This document shows positions 20,681 through 33,832 of a stretch of DNA of 64,000 bases, piece by piece. How positions within the stretch are numbered: the first letter of the stretch is position 1; every line of letters begins with the position of its first letter. Both the position numbers and the translations under genes were made by a program. Below the pieces are notes generated by a model, which was given only the letters and a program-made list of their open reading frames with translations, was not told where the DNA came from and did not search any database. Source of the DNA: Paraspadella gotoi. Lineage: Eukaryota; Chaetognatha. The stretch lies in contig CM119267.1 in the NCBI GenBank assembly GCA_051294375.1, positions 7,137,205 to 7,201,204 of the forward strand, in the 5' to 3' direction.

Positions 20681-20760
<80 letters not shown>
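20681..20760. repeat. (CT)n microsatellite
   Basis: About 40 uninterrupted CT dinucleotides, one of the longest pure tracts here. From 20761 to 22700 I see only AT-rich and CT-rich non-coding DNA and a CGT-rich stretch (21488-21545). Confidence 0.95.
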
Positions 20761-20763
<3 letters not shown>

Positions 20764-22709
20764 CCCCTGTACCACTCTCCTGTTTGATCCGCCCCCTTTT
20801 TCCTCAGCTCTTTAAATCCGATTCTTCACGTAAGTCCAACAAGGAATTATTTATTCCACCGTCATTTCCCAAATTAAATCATTAACCGTTGCGCTTTACC
20901 CATCTGCTATCGTTCCCAACTTTCATTTAACAGTCTTAACTTACCTTTCTTCTACCCTACCTTCTCTCTTTTGAACCGACTGCGTGCGACGAACTGAACT
21001 TTTCACTCTGGCGCTTTTCTCTTCTACCACATAGATACGTTTTTTACCTCACCAAACCTTTTTCATCGCCTTTTTAATCTGCACCTAAGATTACTTAATT
21101 ACTTACATTACCCAATTACATTACTTTACATTACTTACACCTGAGATTACTTAATTACTTACTTACTTAACCTAAACGGTATTCTTAAAAATTCCATTTC
21201 CCCTTTCAACTCCCTTTTCCCTCCTCATTCCACAAACCCTTCCATTCCCCTTTCCCTTCTTTCCACTCCCCTTCCACCTCCATTTCTCTCCTCTTTCCAC
21301 TCCTCTTTCCACAGTCCTTCCCTCCCCATTTTCCATTCGTCCTTTCCACTTCCCCTTTCCACTCCCCCCTCCCTCTCCCTCTCCCTCCCACCACAACCCC
21401 CTCCCCCTTCGTCCCGGAATCCGCGCCTGTTTCTTTGCTTCCCATTTATTTTCCTCTTTAACCTTCAATCTTCGTCTTTTGTAGTTTGTCGTCGTTATTC
21501 GTCGTCGTCTTCGTCGTTGTCGTCGTCGTAGTCGTTCTCTACTCGTCGTTTACATAGTCATCATGGAAAATTGTTACCATCATGTCACGTCACGTCATGT
21601 CTTGTCATGATATTATGAAATTGTAACAACCAATGTGAAAATCATCCATTTATTCAATGAATAAGGTATCTTGCCCCCAACTTTAAGCAATGGACAGGCG
21701 ATGAAGGGCTAAGGCCTCCCTCCCTCTTACAAGACCCTGCAAGCTTTCAATCAGGACTCTCTCGCAGTCTGATTTATTAGCACCCATAGTGCCTGGCTTG
21801 CATAGGTATCAACGTAGTGGTATCGGGTATGACATTTCAATAAACTGTTTAAATTGTATAAAAGGATCTCTCCCTCAAGTATCACGTCTGGGAATACTAT
21901 ATTGTACCCCGCAATAGCTTCAAACAGACAAACGGACATACAAGGACGTTAAAAGAAACAAAAAAACACGCTTGGAGAGCCAGACAAAACGGGATGGGAA
22001 AAAAACTAATCAAAAACTAAAACTGAAAAAAACAAAAAAACAAAAGGTAAGCAACTTCCGTAACCTGGAATGCGATTTGATTTTTTTGGTTGGAATGAAA
22101 TGAAATGAAATCAAGTAGTCGTTGATCGATCTTATCTATTTTATTACAAATTTGGTGCAAAGTCGATCCCCTAATCATTCAAATCTTCGTTTCGAAGATT
22201 AGAGAAGTTAGTAATTTATTTTTATGCAGTGAATTACTAGTTTTCTTTTTTCGTTTTTTTTTTTTTTTTGACTAAAATTCCTTCTTTTTTTTTTTAACTG
22301 AAAGAAAAAAGCCACTTAAAATTTATATATCCATGGTCATGGCTTTTGTTTTATTGTTTTTTTTTTTAGTTTCTTTTAATCATGTGAATCAAACGATACT
22401 CAGAAAACACCAATCAAAAATATTTATGTAAAAAGGAAAAAGGATATAAAACGAAAAAAAAAACGTCATCGGGTAAAAATCACGTGAATTTGATAATCTT
22501 GATAACTGAATAACTGACAAAAGATCAAACTATCTAAACTTGTTATTGCGAGTTTGCTGTTTATATAAACTAACGATAAGCGACCTCGGCACCGTGACCA
22601 GCATCAAATCAAACTCCCCCACAAGAGCAACAACAGCAACATCCCCAGGCCGTCTCCATCTCCGACCTCGACGTCCGCTCGCCCCGTCTCACCGACTTCT
22701 CTCACTCCG

Positions 22710-24431
22710 ATGGGTTCCAACCACTCGCGCGACTTCGAGTCCGAGCGAGAGATCTTCAAATCCAAGTTCGAAGCGAATCGGCGCGCGTCGACGAGCCTCT
22801 CCGTGCAGGACTTCGACCGCGTCGCCACCGTCGGCACCGGAACCTTCGGTCGGGTCGTCCTCGTCCGGAGGAAGGGCGAGAAGGGGGTCTTCGCCTTGAA
22901 GGTTCTTGGAGACGGTGGGAGGGCGTGAGAGGAAGGTCGTTGTTGTTGTTGTTTGTTTGTTTTTTAATGTGAATTTAAATAAAGTTTAAACGTTTGTTCT
23001 TTATTTAAAGCGCAGCAGTTCTTCTTCTTCTTCTGCTTTTTTTCCATTTTTTTTTCTTCCGCGAAATTTTTTTCTTCTTCTTTAAAAAAAAAGGATTTTC
23101 GGCGTCGAGTGAAATTCAAAAAAAAAAAACATCTGCCGTTGAAAATGGTTGGGTTGGTGAGCGATGGAACTCTGCGGAATATTCATAATATGGCCCAAAA
23201 AAATAGGGAAAGAGTGCAAAATGTGCATTGTGCAAACTACGGAGCCGAGCATCTAGAGGTTTTAATGTTGTTTGAAAATTCAATTCGTTTTTACTAATAA
23301 GTATCAGGCGTTGCGTTTAAAACACAGTTAAAGATGAAATCGTTTTTTCATAAGTTTTTTTTTCCGATTCGAATCTCAATGACGGATAATTCCAGGACCT
23401 TTGGGGGTTCCGTTTAAAAAATTCAGTAAAAGATCATGTGATGTAAGCAAACCCGTTTCCACCGCCGTCTGCGATTACATCTGCAATCCTTACCATTCGC
23501 CATCGGTCATTCCGTCTGCAAATATATATTATATATGCAATGCCTTTCGCTTCGCCATCTGAGATTCCGTCTTTGCTTCTACAAAATGAGTCCAAGACGA
23601 ACGTGACTTTGACTCTCACAAATTTATGCGAAATAAGATTCATTCTTCTTCTTTTTTATATGGAAAAGAGGCGGGGAAATGGACGCCGACGACGACGACG
23701 ACGACAACAACAACAAGGAAGATTATATAATAATGTCAATGACGACGACGACGAAAACGACGTTAAACAAGACGAAAAATCCGTTTTCCACCGACACCCC
23801 AGGTCTTAAAAAAGTCGGAAGTGGTGAGACTCCGCCAAGTGGAGCACACCCTGTCCGAGAAGCGCATCCTGCTGAGCGTGGAATTCCCCTTCATCGTCCG
23901 TCTGCTCCACCACTTCGTCGACAACGTCAATCTCTACATGGCGTTGGAGTTCGTCCCTGGCGGAGAGCTCTTCACGCATCTGAGGAAGAGCGGACGATTC
24001 GGCGAAGCCAAGTCGAGGTTCTACGCGGCGCAGGTTGTGTGAGGGGAAGGGCTCGACGTTTGGCTTTTCTTTCTTTTGTTATTTCTTTTTCTTTATTTTT
24101 TTGTTTTATTTTTTTCTCTCTTTTCTTTCTTTGTGTTATTTTTACTTTCCTCTCTCTTTCTTTCTTTCGGTCTTTTTTCTTTCTTTTTATCTTTCTTTCG
24201 TTCTATAATTTTTTTTGTCTTTTATTTACTCTTTTTTACTTAACTTTTTTAATCCCTTCTTTGCTTCTTTGCTTCTTGATCACTTTCTTTTTCTTCTTCT
24301 CTTTCTTCGTAATATTTTCAACTGTTGATTTTTTTTCTCAATCAGGTTGTCATGACGATAGCGTATCTCCATCACCTTCACATCGCCTACAGAGACATCA
24401 AACCGGAAAACCTTCTGATCGACGCACAAGG
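22710..24431 (+). CDS. PKA catalytic subunit-like AGC kinase, first three exons
   Basis: Exons 22710-22901, 23803-24033 and 24346-24431 encode residues 1-170. The first two junctions are phase 0; the third exon ends in phase 2. The protein starts MGSNHS, an N-myristoylation motif. Glycine loop GTGTFG is at 42-47, the ATP-anchoring Lys at 64 (FALK), the αC Glu at 83 (SEKRIL) and the catalytic loop YRDIKPEN at 156-163. K64-E83 and K64-D158 spacings equal those of mammalian PKA (72-91, 72-166), and RFYAAQ and VPGGELF also match PKA. The first donor is a weak GTTCTT, but the joined protein is correct. It phosphorylates Ser/Thr in basic contexts and, if a true PKA-C, is held inactive by regulatory subunits until cAMP rises. 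PRKX-type kinases are the main alternative. The DFG and activation-loop exon is missing, probably in the gap at 25876. Confidence 0.9.
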
Positions 24432-25900
24432 GTGAGGAAAGAAAAAAAATGACTGGAAAAGTAAAAAAAACAAAAAAAATTAATGTAAACAAAAGAAATC
24501 AAAAGAAAAGTTAAGAAAACAAAGTGTAGAAAATTGTCTATGATTTTCCATGCTTTTGGGTCGCGCGTTTGTGGCATCGCCCGTACAAAATGTACGACAA
24601 GAGTTGATGAAATTGAATATTTTATTATTACATCCAAAAAAACTCATATAAATTTATTTTTATACGGGCAGACGTTTCAAACTTTCAATAATTCGAAAAT
24701 TAGTTTGAATGACAATATCACGGGAAATCAGACTAAAAATTGACTTTAAAACGGGCGGTTTTAATAACTATTAAGTTTGTTGTCAGACGGGGTTGAACAG
24801 GTTAAGTGAGAGACTCAGATAGAGAGTCTATATTTCTACTCAAAGAAAACTAAAAATAAACTGACCCCCACCCCCCCCACTAGAGTTACCCAAATTTTTA
24901 ATTAAACCAGCATGAAGGGTCACGATCTCTTATTAGGTTCTTTCTTTGTCTAGAAGGAACATTGACTGCATAAAACCTGAAAAAAACTTGCACCGGAAAG
25001 GAACTCTCCAGATTTCCAATGATCGATACTTTTGCGGTTTTCTTGATCGTAATCTTATATGTGAAATTAATTAAAGGCATTTTTTTAATCAAAAAATGCA
25101 TTAAATCAATACCTTGATTTTGATTTTGAAATATATTTTTGTTTTGTTAAACTTTATATTTTTATTAAACCTCGTTTAATTCTTTATATAAATTTCTAAT
25201 TAATAATATAAAGTATATAATATAAAAATATTAAAGCATGATCATTAGTTTTCTTGAATAAAATACTTACCTAAAAGTATTCCTAAAATTTTGTGAAGAA
25301 TACAATATTAAAATAATAATATTTAGCAGTACTTACTTAAAATAAAATCAAAATACACAATATTAACTTTTAAAAACTAAAAAAAAAGATTAAAATTTAT
25401 AATTATTCTCCATAACTTTTTTTTAAATTTTTGAGTCTTTATGCTTAAGATTATGCGCCTTTATTACCAGAGAACTGTCAAATTTTAGATTAAAATATCA
25501 GATATTTTCAGAATACCTGCCCTAAGTCTTTGCTTTTAGTAAAATAACAAGAACTGTTTGGAAAATGGCCCAAATACTACTTTTGTGGCTATGAGTTAAA
25601 TTGTTTTTCTCCAGAAATTATAAACTTTTATTGTCTTTAAAAACAAGATTTAAATCTAAAACAGTATTTCATAAAAACATTAAAGTAGAAAATTTTGAAT
25701 TACTTGGTTTTTGCCTTTTATTAGATAGCTAGATTGCATATATTATTGATTTCAAGTAATGTTTTGTGAATATGTATCAACATAATAACAATCCCCAACG
25801 CGCGCCACAAATATTATATTTATTAATTAGTATGGCATAGTTATAGAGTTACAAATGCGCCAAGAATCTCTCTCCNNNNNNNNNNNNNNNNNNNNNNNNN

Positions 25901-25984
25901 TACGCCCCCTTTTCCGGCTCATCGCCCATCGCCATCTACGAGGCCATCGTCGCCGGCGTCTACAAGAATCCGCGTCACTTCAGC
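25901..25984 (+). CDS. PKA-like kinase, C-lobe exon fragment between gaps
   Basis: It translates from the first base as YAPFSGSSPIAIYEAIVAG followed by VYKNPRHFS. This aligns with the PKA segment around YPPFFADQPIQIYEKIVSG and FPSHFS (αF-αG region). The fragment is cut by N runs on both sides (25876-25900 and 25985-26220), so its borders are unknown. The order and strand fit the exons at 22.7-24.4 kb. The exon carrying DFG, the activation loop and APE is not in the visible sequence. Confidence 0.85.
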
Positions 25985-26220
25985 NNNNNNNNNNNNNNNN
26001 NNNNNNNNNNNNNNNNNNNNNNNNNNNNNNNNNNNNNNNNNNNNNNNNNNNNNNNNNNNNNNNNNNNNNNNNNNNNNNNNNNNNNNNNNNNNNNNNNNNN
26101 NNNNNNNNNNNNNNNNNNNNNNNNNNNNNNNNNNNNNNNNNNNNNNNNNNNNNNNNNNNNNNNNNNNNNNNNNNNNNNNNNNNNNNNNNNNNNNNNNNNN
26201 NNNNNNNNNNNNNNNNNNNN
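25985..26220. other. Assembly gap (236 N)
   Basis: It follows a 25-N gap at 25876-25900. It hides part of the kinase gene. AT-rich DNA at 24432-25875 and 26221-27780 shows no exon that I can support. Confidence 0.99.
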
Positions 26221-27984
26221 ACTATCCATGTACAAGTATTACGAATAAAAGTATACATTAGTTTGAAAATTTAAATTTAAATAATAATTGAATAATATTT
26301 AAAGAGACAGAGACAGAAAAAAAAAACAAGATGCCATCAGAAGATGTCTCTGAAAACTAAAAAAAGCCCAAGAGATAAGGCTTGCGACGCTGGCGTCCAT
26401 TAAACACGGCGTTCGGTAATTCATTCCGATTTTAATTTCCGCCCGCGGACATTTTCTGGTTTAAAGCGAGTCCGAGTGGGGGGAGAGAGGGAGAAACGAA
26501 ATGTGTTTTCGCGGCAAAAAGATAAGCGAAATATGAAAAGCGGAAAAAATAGGAAGAGAGAGAGTAAAAAAAAAAAAAACCGCAAAAAAAATCATCTCGC
26601 TGACTTTAATACGGAATCACATTATGATTATTGTCGTTGCCGTTTTGAAGCGTTGCTTGCTGTAGCTTCGCCGTTGTCTACGAAGATTCTAAAATTAAAA
26701 GTAAATAAATATATATAAATAAAAAAAATGAAATGTACCTTCTCGTATTTCTTGTTTTCCTTTTGTCTTTGACGTCAATAATTTCCCCTTATTCAAAAAT
26801 TAGATTTCCAGATTTAAACCAAAAATGCTAAATTATAACCAAAAATCTCATCTCACTTTCCCACGAAAGAAAATAAAAAAAAGTGTCCCATCTTCTTGTT
26901 TGCGACGGACTCACTTATTTATCCCCCCCACAGTGATCCAAAAAAGAATTAAAACCGGATAAAAGCCACTTGAACATACGGGCATAAATAGCTATTCAGT
27001 CTTTCCATAGTAATGCTACGAAGTCTTAGGTAAGATTACAATTTCAAAAAATTATTCTTTCTCAAGTTATAAGCAAATCTCTATTTCGCGGTGAGTTCTC
27101 GCTTGAGTAGGTTTTTGTTCACCACACGTGGGTGGAAGAGGAAAAATTATTTGACTTTGTTATGGTTATCAGCACGTTGTCTAGTTTGTTAAACAATAAA
27201 AAAGATTTTCATAATATGTCACTATGTATGATATAAAAAACATAGTAAAACTCATAGAATTTCAGCCGATTTCAATCAACCAGATTTAATTCTAATGATA
27301 CATCTTATCACTCGTCAGTTATTAATTAAATCTAATCCGCATTCGTCCGCCCTTTTGAGAAATCTAAAATGCTTTTCTTGCAAAAAATAATTTAAAAAAA
27401 ATTCGATATTCCTTCAAAAATTACCTTAATGATTCTTTTCTTTGATCGATTTTCTGATTTTAATTTGCTTAGCGCACTTTTAAAAAGATTAAATTATAGA
27501 TTTTATATTTTAGCAAACATACATCTATTACTTATAATATAAATATTAAAAAAATATTAAGTGGAGGTCAAATTTCTTTTTAATGTAAAAATTATAAATC
27601 AAAATTCGTTCAACTACGCATCAATAATTTCTTTAAGACCAAATTTGTTGGTTAATGAATTTTTTCTCCATATTTTTTCAAATCAATCTTAAAACATTTG
27701 AAACTTTTCCAACAACTTCGAGAGGGCTTCTATGATAATCAGCATATGAGAAAAAGTTTGTTTTTGCCTAAAAAGAGAGGTTTAATCCGGAAATTTTAGT
27801 CCATTTGGATCACTGTGCCCCCCCCCGAAAAAAAAACAAATTCGCCGCTTATGACCCGAGAATGACGCGAACGTCGGCGTTGTCATGGAGACGATATCGG
27901 ACGCGCGTGACGACGCATCTCGCTGGAAAAAAAATGGGTGGCCCTAGTTTGAGGGGGGGCGTAGGATATCGATCTATCGAGGTA

Positions 27985-28860
27985 GGGGTAGCCGCACTCA
28001 ATGGGGTGAGTCAGTGAGTACATGCTCAAAACGAAAATTTATACATTTTTAAGTATACTTTCAATGGACAAAAAATTTCTTATATGGTTCAAAACCCTAG
28101 TAATAATTTTTTTATATTTATTTATAGGTAGGAAAGGCCAAAATTTTTTTATTAATTTTAAGACCAGATTTAGATAGTTTATAAAAGTTGACTACACAAA
28201 GTATAATTCTTTTTTAAATATTTTTATGATAAGTGAGTCAAAAATAATAAAAACAATAATAAATTGTCATCATCATCATCTTTCGATGATTTTATCAGTT
28301 ATTTTATATTTTCACTAACATAAAATTTTTTAAAAGGTGTAATTATATTTGTTGTTTAAATTTTTTCTCTATATAGTAATATAATAATTTTAATTAGACT
28401 AGTACCCTCAGAAAAAAGCATTTTTGACAAAAAATATTTTAATACCATTAGCTATGCTCATGATAGATTATTTTAACACTGTATACATTAACATTTAAAT
28501 TTCATCGGCTATGTCTAATCCAGGAAGGGGGTAAGTTGGTTCAACGTTAAGGAAAGATGGCGCGAATGAGAATGGAAAAGGAATCTGTAAAGCGTCTGTC
28601 GATCTGAATGGAAACGAATATTTAAGGCGGTCATTGAAAATTCGGGATGTTGGCTCGAGGAGTGACTTTAACTAGACTGTGAGAGAGTCTTGATTGACAG
28701 CTCAATGGGTCCTGCTATGTTTTTATCTAGTAAGAGGGATGGAAACCTTAACTGAAGCGTGCCCAAAGTCAGGGTCAAGATAGCAAGATATTTATTAGAT
28801 GAATGGATAATTTTCCTACTGGTTGTACCAATTTCATCACTGTTGAGATGTGAATTGGGG
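27985..28860 (+). repeat. Dispersed repeat family I, copy 1
   Basis: 28360-28515 (with GTACCCTCAGAA, CATTTTTGACAAAAAATATT and TTTCATCGGCTATG) matches 58735-58885 directly. The 28670-28830 part (AACTAGACTGTGAGAGAGTC) matches 59258-59365. A fragment lies inverted at 21745-21780. The 27985-28330 part (CACTCAATGGGGTGAGTCAG) matches 57120-57430 in inverted orientation. AT-rich, no ORF; probably a non-autonomous transposon or several nested ones. Confidence 0.55.
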
Positions 28861-29764
28861 GGGGGTTACCAGGTAGTAAAAATAGGTCTTGGTCGAACGC
28901 CTTTTGTTTTTTTGGCAAACATGTCTCTCCTTTCATCGACGAAGCGCATGCGCGTGATAGCGATTGGTGAAAAGCGTTTCCGAAGCCGTTTTTTTTTGGG
29001 GGGGGGTCACTAAAGTGAAAAGAAATGACTAAATAATAAATGAAGATCATCAGCTTTAGTCTTTGCAGATGTACATGTTGGGGAGTTGAGAAAGAAAGAG
29101 AAATCCGAATTGGAGATTTTTCCAGGAATAAAATGAAAAGAAAAGCTGAAGGGAAGATGCAAAGGACAGGGTTGAGAACTGCCCACCGAGTTGACAGCTT
29201 CAAAGGTGAGAAGAGTAAAATAGATTCAAAGTTGTCGGAGGGAAACCAACGACTTTGAACCGAAAGAAGAGAAAACAAATAAACAAACAAAAACACAAAA
29301 AAAAACAAAAAAACAATCGTACAAAAGAAAACGGCTGCACAAAGGAAGGAGGAACAAGTCGAACCAGGCTTAGAAAAATGAGAAAAAAAGGGGGACAAAA
29401 AGAAAAGACAAGGAAAATGAAAGTTGAAGTAGAAGGTGGAGAGAAAAATATCCACCGGAATAAATACGTAGAGGGAATGATACTAGAAGAGGAAATAGAG
29501 GAAAAGAAGAGTTGATAGTTTCTTAACCTCATTTGCATATTTTAGAAATTGATTATTGGTTATCAAGTATGTTAAGGAAAGGGCAACGCGAGCTGATAAC
29601 ACGAGATAGGACAGTAAATTTAAATACCAAGAAGCTGGGTGGGTATGATGGATGAAGTTGGTGAAGAGTTGTGACTTGTGAAAAGTATTGAATGTGAAGA
29701 AATCTTTAGGAGAAGTGGTTTGAAGAAAGTAGAGGAAAAGATGAGGAAACTGAGAATAAAAAAG

Positions 29765-29915
29765 GGTCACGTTTTCTTTTTTTTTTTTCTCTTTTTTTTT
29801 TTTTTTCGAATGCCGTTTATGAAAAACGAAAAGAGGAGGAGGGGAAGAGGAGGAGGGGAAGAGGAGGGGAAGAGGAGGAGGGGGAAGAGGAGGAGAAAGG
29901 AGCTTTGGGGAAAGA
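29765..29915. repeat. Poly-T runs and (GGAGGA/GAGGAGGGG)n purine tract
   Basis: T-rich sequence (29774-29806) is followed by a G/A tract with AGGAGGGGAAG units (29832-29900). Open frames on both strands across 28775-30175 are Phe/Leu/Ser-rich or Lys/Arg-rich and look non-coding. A GA tract lies at 30198-30245. Confidence 0.7.
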
Positions 29916-30540
29916 AAGAAAAGCGGAGGTGGAAAGCAATCACGTGACAAGGAGAAAAGCTCCGAGAGAAAAAAAAACCGTGAATCCGTGGAATCACAGG
30001 AGAATTGAATCGGAGGGGTTGGGTGGGACTGAGAGGGAGAGAGAGGGGCAGAGAGAAAGATAGAGAGAGAGTGAAAGGTGAGTGACTGCAGGCGCTGTTG
30101 AATGTAGAAAGGGAAGTCGGAAAAGGAAAAATTCTTAGATGAATGTGTGGAAAAAGCGAGCGAGAGTTTCATCAATACACTGATAGAGAGAAATAATTTG
30201 AGAGAGAGAGAGAGAGCGAGAGAGAGAGAGAGAGAGAGAAAGATAGTGAGAGCGAGAGAATCAGGGTATTAATGGGGGGGACCGGGGGTGAAGAAAAAAA
30301 ATAGCGAATCCTTGATGGAAAATCTTTGAAGGCGAATTCACGAGAGTCTAATAACCTTCTCGATGATACTCTTCTTTTTTTTGCATATTGCCCGTTGTTT
30401 AATATTACTATTCGTTTGTTGTACATAAGATAAAATAATTCGCTATTTGTAAGATAATACTCAGAAAAGATTATACCTTCTTCTTTTTTTTTTTTTTGTT
30501 TTTTTTTTTTTTTTTATTTTAAAATGTGATTAGATTTAGG

Positions 30541-30655
30541 ACTAAGAAGTTGATCACTCGCTATGGAGTGGCTCGGAAGTGTGTGGGAGTGGATCTTACC
30601 TTTCCTTTGTGTAGAGGCAACCGCATTTCTACAAAATTTGGCTTCAGAAACAAGT
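30541..30655 (+). other. Possible small exon or repeat fragment
   Basis: A pyrimidine-rich stretch (30478-30520) and AG acceptors (GATTAG, TTTAG) precede a frame from ATG 30563 that reads MEWLGSVWEWILPFLCVEA. The frame reaches a good donor, AACAAGTAAGA, near 30653. No family is recognised and nothing upstream joins it. It may be a chance frame. Confidence 0.15.
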
Positions 30656-31025
30656 AAGATGGATTCTTAAACTTTATATATAATATTGCTGAGTGTGTAT
30701 TAATGTTTGTTATTCTTGCCAAAGCTCTATCTCATACTCTACACTCCAATCTCATCAACTTTAGATTAGAAGTGCTGGCTTCGACTTTGTCGTCAGATCC
30801 ATCTTGACGTCAAAGACCGGGCGCCATCGTCTCGTTCCGCGCCATCTAAACTCGCATTCCTCGTTTTGATTAGCGCAGGATCAGCTTCAGCCAGTTAGTT
30901 GTCAACGACAGCCACTCACGAACATTGTTTCAATACACAAATCAAACATAACAAATCATACAGACTTCTTAATAAATCTATGAAAAATCTATAAATCAAA
31001 TGATCTATTTATCATTACCAGTAGA

Positions 31026-31168
31026 TGCCGCATAATTTGGTCAATAGGAATAATTTGGACAACTAGCATATTTGGTCAACTGGCATAATTTGGGTAAATT
31101 TGCATAATTTGATGAACTTACCATAATTAATCAACTTGCATTATTTGGTCAACTGGCATATATTGTCT
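31026..31168. repeat. Tandem repeat of GCATAATTTGGTCAACTG-type unit
   Basis: About seven imperfect copies of an 18-21 base unit. Flanking DNA (30660-32100) has a GC-richer block at 31680-31850 with a short inverted GTTAGGG/CCCTAAC pair but no gene. Confidence 0.75.
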
Positions 31169-32128
31169 TTGATAACCATTAACAATATTTAACCGGACTC
31201 TGTTAGTTTGTACCTGTTCCGCCTTACTCATTATCGTCGGGACAGATTCCGACATTGTTGCTCAGAACTTGTTAATAAAAAGTTTAACTATTATTTAAAA
31301 TTTGGATAAGAAGAACTCACTCTCTCGATCTTTTTCGAGTGAGAATTCTCAAAGCGAGAGTCGGGTTTGATGAAGATCAGGCGCCCGCAGTTCCGTTTGC
31401 CCTTTAAGGGGAATGGAGGGTTAAAAAATGGGTTGTCTGTTATTATTTTTTTTTAATATCAATAAAATATATTTCCCTTTTAAAACTCTCTCTCCTCTCA
31501 TTTTAATCGTTCGTCTACAGGGGTGGGACTCTATTATCAAGACAATTTAAAAAATCATTACTCTAAGCTATGATTTGTAAAATTTTGAATAAATATTTGT
31601 ATAGTACGCTCTCTTAGCTTTTTAGACGATATATCATTATTTTGAAATTTCTTTGATATTAGGCTTTTTTGATGCAGCAAAAGGCAACTGCTCGTGTTAG
31701 GGCGAATCCTGCATGCCCTAACGGGTAAGGATGAGTGTGGGGGTGACCAAAGGAGTGTCATTAAAGTCAAGGCGTGGCAGACAAGTCTCGCTCCAGAACG
31801 GGCGGCCGTGGCATTGGGACAGTGCACCCTGGAATCTACACTGTAATAGATCGAAGAGAACAAATGATCAAGAACCACGTAACCTATCAGTAACGCCAAC
31901 CACTTCTCCTATATCATTGATAACTAAATAATAATGATAGGCTGAAAAGGAAGACATTGATGATAATATATCCAATGAATAATAAATGAATAGATACCGT
32001 GGTGAAATGTTTTTTTTGTCAATGAATAAATGAAATAATATGAATAAAGTCGATGATTAATCTTCACGAAAGTTTCTTCCCGACATCGGGTTTCCTACGG
32101 TCCTGGAATAAGACTTTGAAGGACAAAG

Positions 32129-32213
<85 letters not shown>

Positions 32214-32323
32214 CAAACCTTCCATCGGGTGAGGAGAGTGAACCTGACCTCGAGCGAAGGAGGAGGGTGAGTTTGTCTTTGATGAATCGAGCACGAGATC
32301 TAACTCGAGAGAGAGAAGAGACA

Positions 32324-32399
<76 letters not shown>
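32129..32399. repeat. Two (GA)n tracts
   Basis: GA runs at 32129-32211 and 32325-32398, separated by about 110 bases of non-repetitive sequence. Confidence 0.9.
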
Positions 32400-32401
<2 letters not shown>

Positions 32402-32590
32402 AGGACGAGGAGGAGACGGCCTTGGGTAAGTAAAACGCTCGATCCGCCTTTTTTCCCTTCGCCTTCGAATTCGTAAAAATAAATTTTCCCTCGTTTTTTT
32501 ATTTATTTATTTTTTTTTTTTTACGGGAAACATAAACAAAGACGTAAAACGATTCTTCTCCTTTTTAGAATTGAGGGTAGGCGTCACTAG

Positions 32591-32664
32591 CGGCTGGTGG
32601 CGGCTGGCGGCGGCTGGCGGCGGCTGGCGGCGGCTGGCGGCGGCTGGCGGCTGGCGGCGGCGGG
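32591..32664. repeat. (CGGCTGGCG)n nonamer repeat
   Basis: About seven copies of a GC-rich 9-mer in otherwise AT-rich DNA. GG doublets are regularly spaced on the plus strand. Confidence 0.85.
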
Positions 32665-33127
32665 GATGGAATGAAAATTTTCAAATCAATGTAAATCTGT
32701 CGCGATGACCGAGAATGACCACAAACATGAAAAACTCCGCTGATTGGTCCATTGCAAAGCCACGCTTCGGCCCGTCCAATCCCAAGTTTATCCTAATTCT
32801 CTCGTAGATTCTGAATCTAAGAAAGGCGGAATATGTTTCTAAAAATAGAATCGGTCGATTCTTTTTCTCTTTGGAATTTTTAGTTCCGCCGTATGTTTCA
32901 TAGAAGTCTAAAACAATTTTTATGGACAATTGATTTCTACGAACGAGGATCATTTCCCCATTTATGTCTTTTGTAATTCGCTGTTATTAAACTCGATGAC
33001 TTTTTTTTCTAAAATAATTCTCAATCAGAGAATCAATCCCAAATTCCACTTTTTAAACATTATTCATCATCACCCATGATATTCACGTAAACATGAGAAA
33101 GTCTTTAATCATTTCACGTTCTCATTT

Positions 33128-33158
<31 letters not shown>

Positions 33159-33239
33159 GAGAGAAGAGATTGTATTGGCTTCGGCCCAGACAGCAAAAGA
33201 GAGAGAGAGAAGATGAGGGAGAAGCCGTCTTTTTCTACA

Positions 33240-33612
33240 TTTTTTTCTGAAAACCGGAGTCTGGCGAGAAGTTTAGACGGAAAATTTGCCAACTCGGTCA
33301 AGGAGAATTTCGAAATTCTCACAGTAGACCAACATAAAAGCTAAGGTAAGAAATATAAACTATCTACTTCCACACAATTTTTGCTGAAAACACGGAGTCT
33401 GGCACGAGAAGTTTTAGACGGAAAAATTTGCAACTCGGTCAAGGAGAATTTCGAAATTTCTCCACAGTCCAGACCACTATAAAGGAACTAGAATAAACAA
33501 TATAACTATCTACTTCCGCAAATTTTTTCTGGAACCCGGAGTCTGGCGCGAACTTTTGGCCGGGAAAATTTCCAAACCGTGGTCAAGGAGAATTCGAAAC
33601 TCTCACGGACCA
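33240..33612 (+). repeat. Noisy triplication of an ~85-base segment
   Basis: Three versions of CGGAGTCTGGCG ... ACTCGGTCAAGGAGAATTT(C) occur at about 33247-33325, 33379-33470 and 33526-33612. They differ mainly by single-base indels. The first is the cleanest. The pattern resembles raw long-read error. Confidence 0.7.
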
Positions 33613-33832
33613 CCCCCCCTTAACCCCTTAGACCCACCTTCACTTCCGGACACCCACATGGGTTACTATGGCCAACGCTCCGGCCACTAATACCCACTAC
33701 TAACATATTTCACTGGTCAATTCTCTGCCTCTAACAAAAGTAATATCGATTAACTGGTCCTCATATACTGACTACTCTCGTCTCTCTCTCTCTCTCTCTC
33801 TTCTCTCTCATCTCTCTCTCCACACCCCGCAG

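Noticed and set aside
28775-30175. Long minus-strand ORFs rich in Phe, Leu and Ser
   Set aside because: They are read from T-rich and CT-rich tracts and contain no conserved motif; the membrane-like hydrophobicity is a composition effect.
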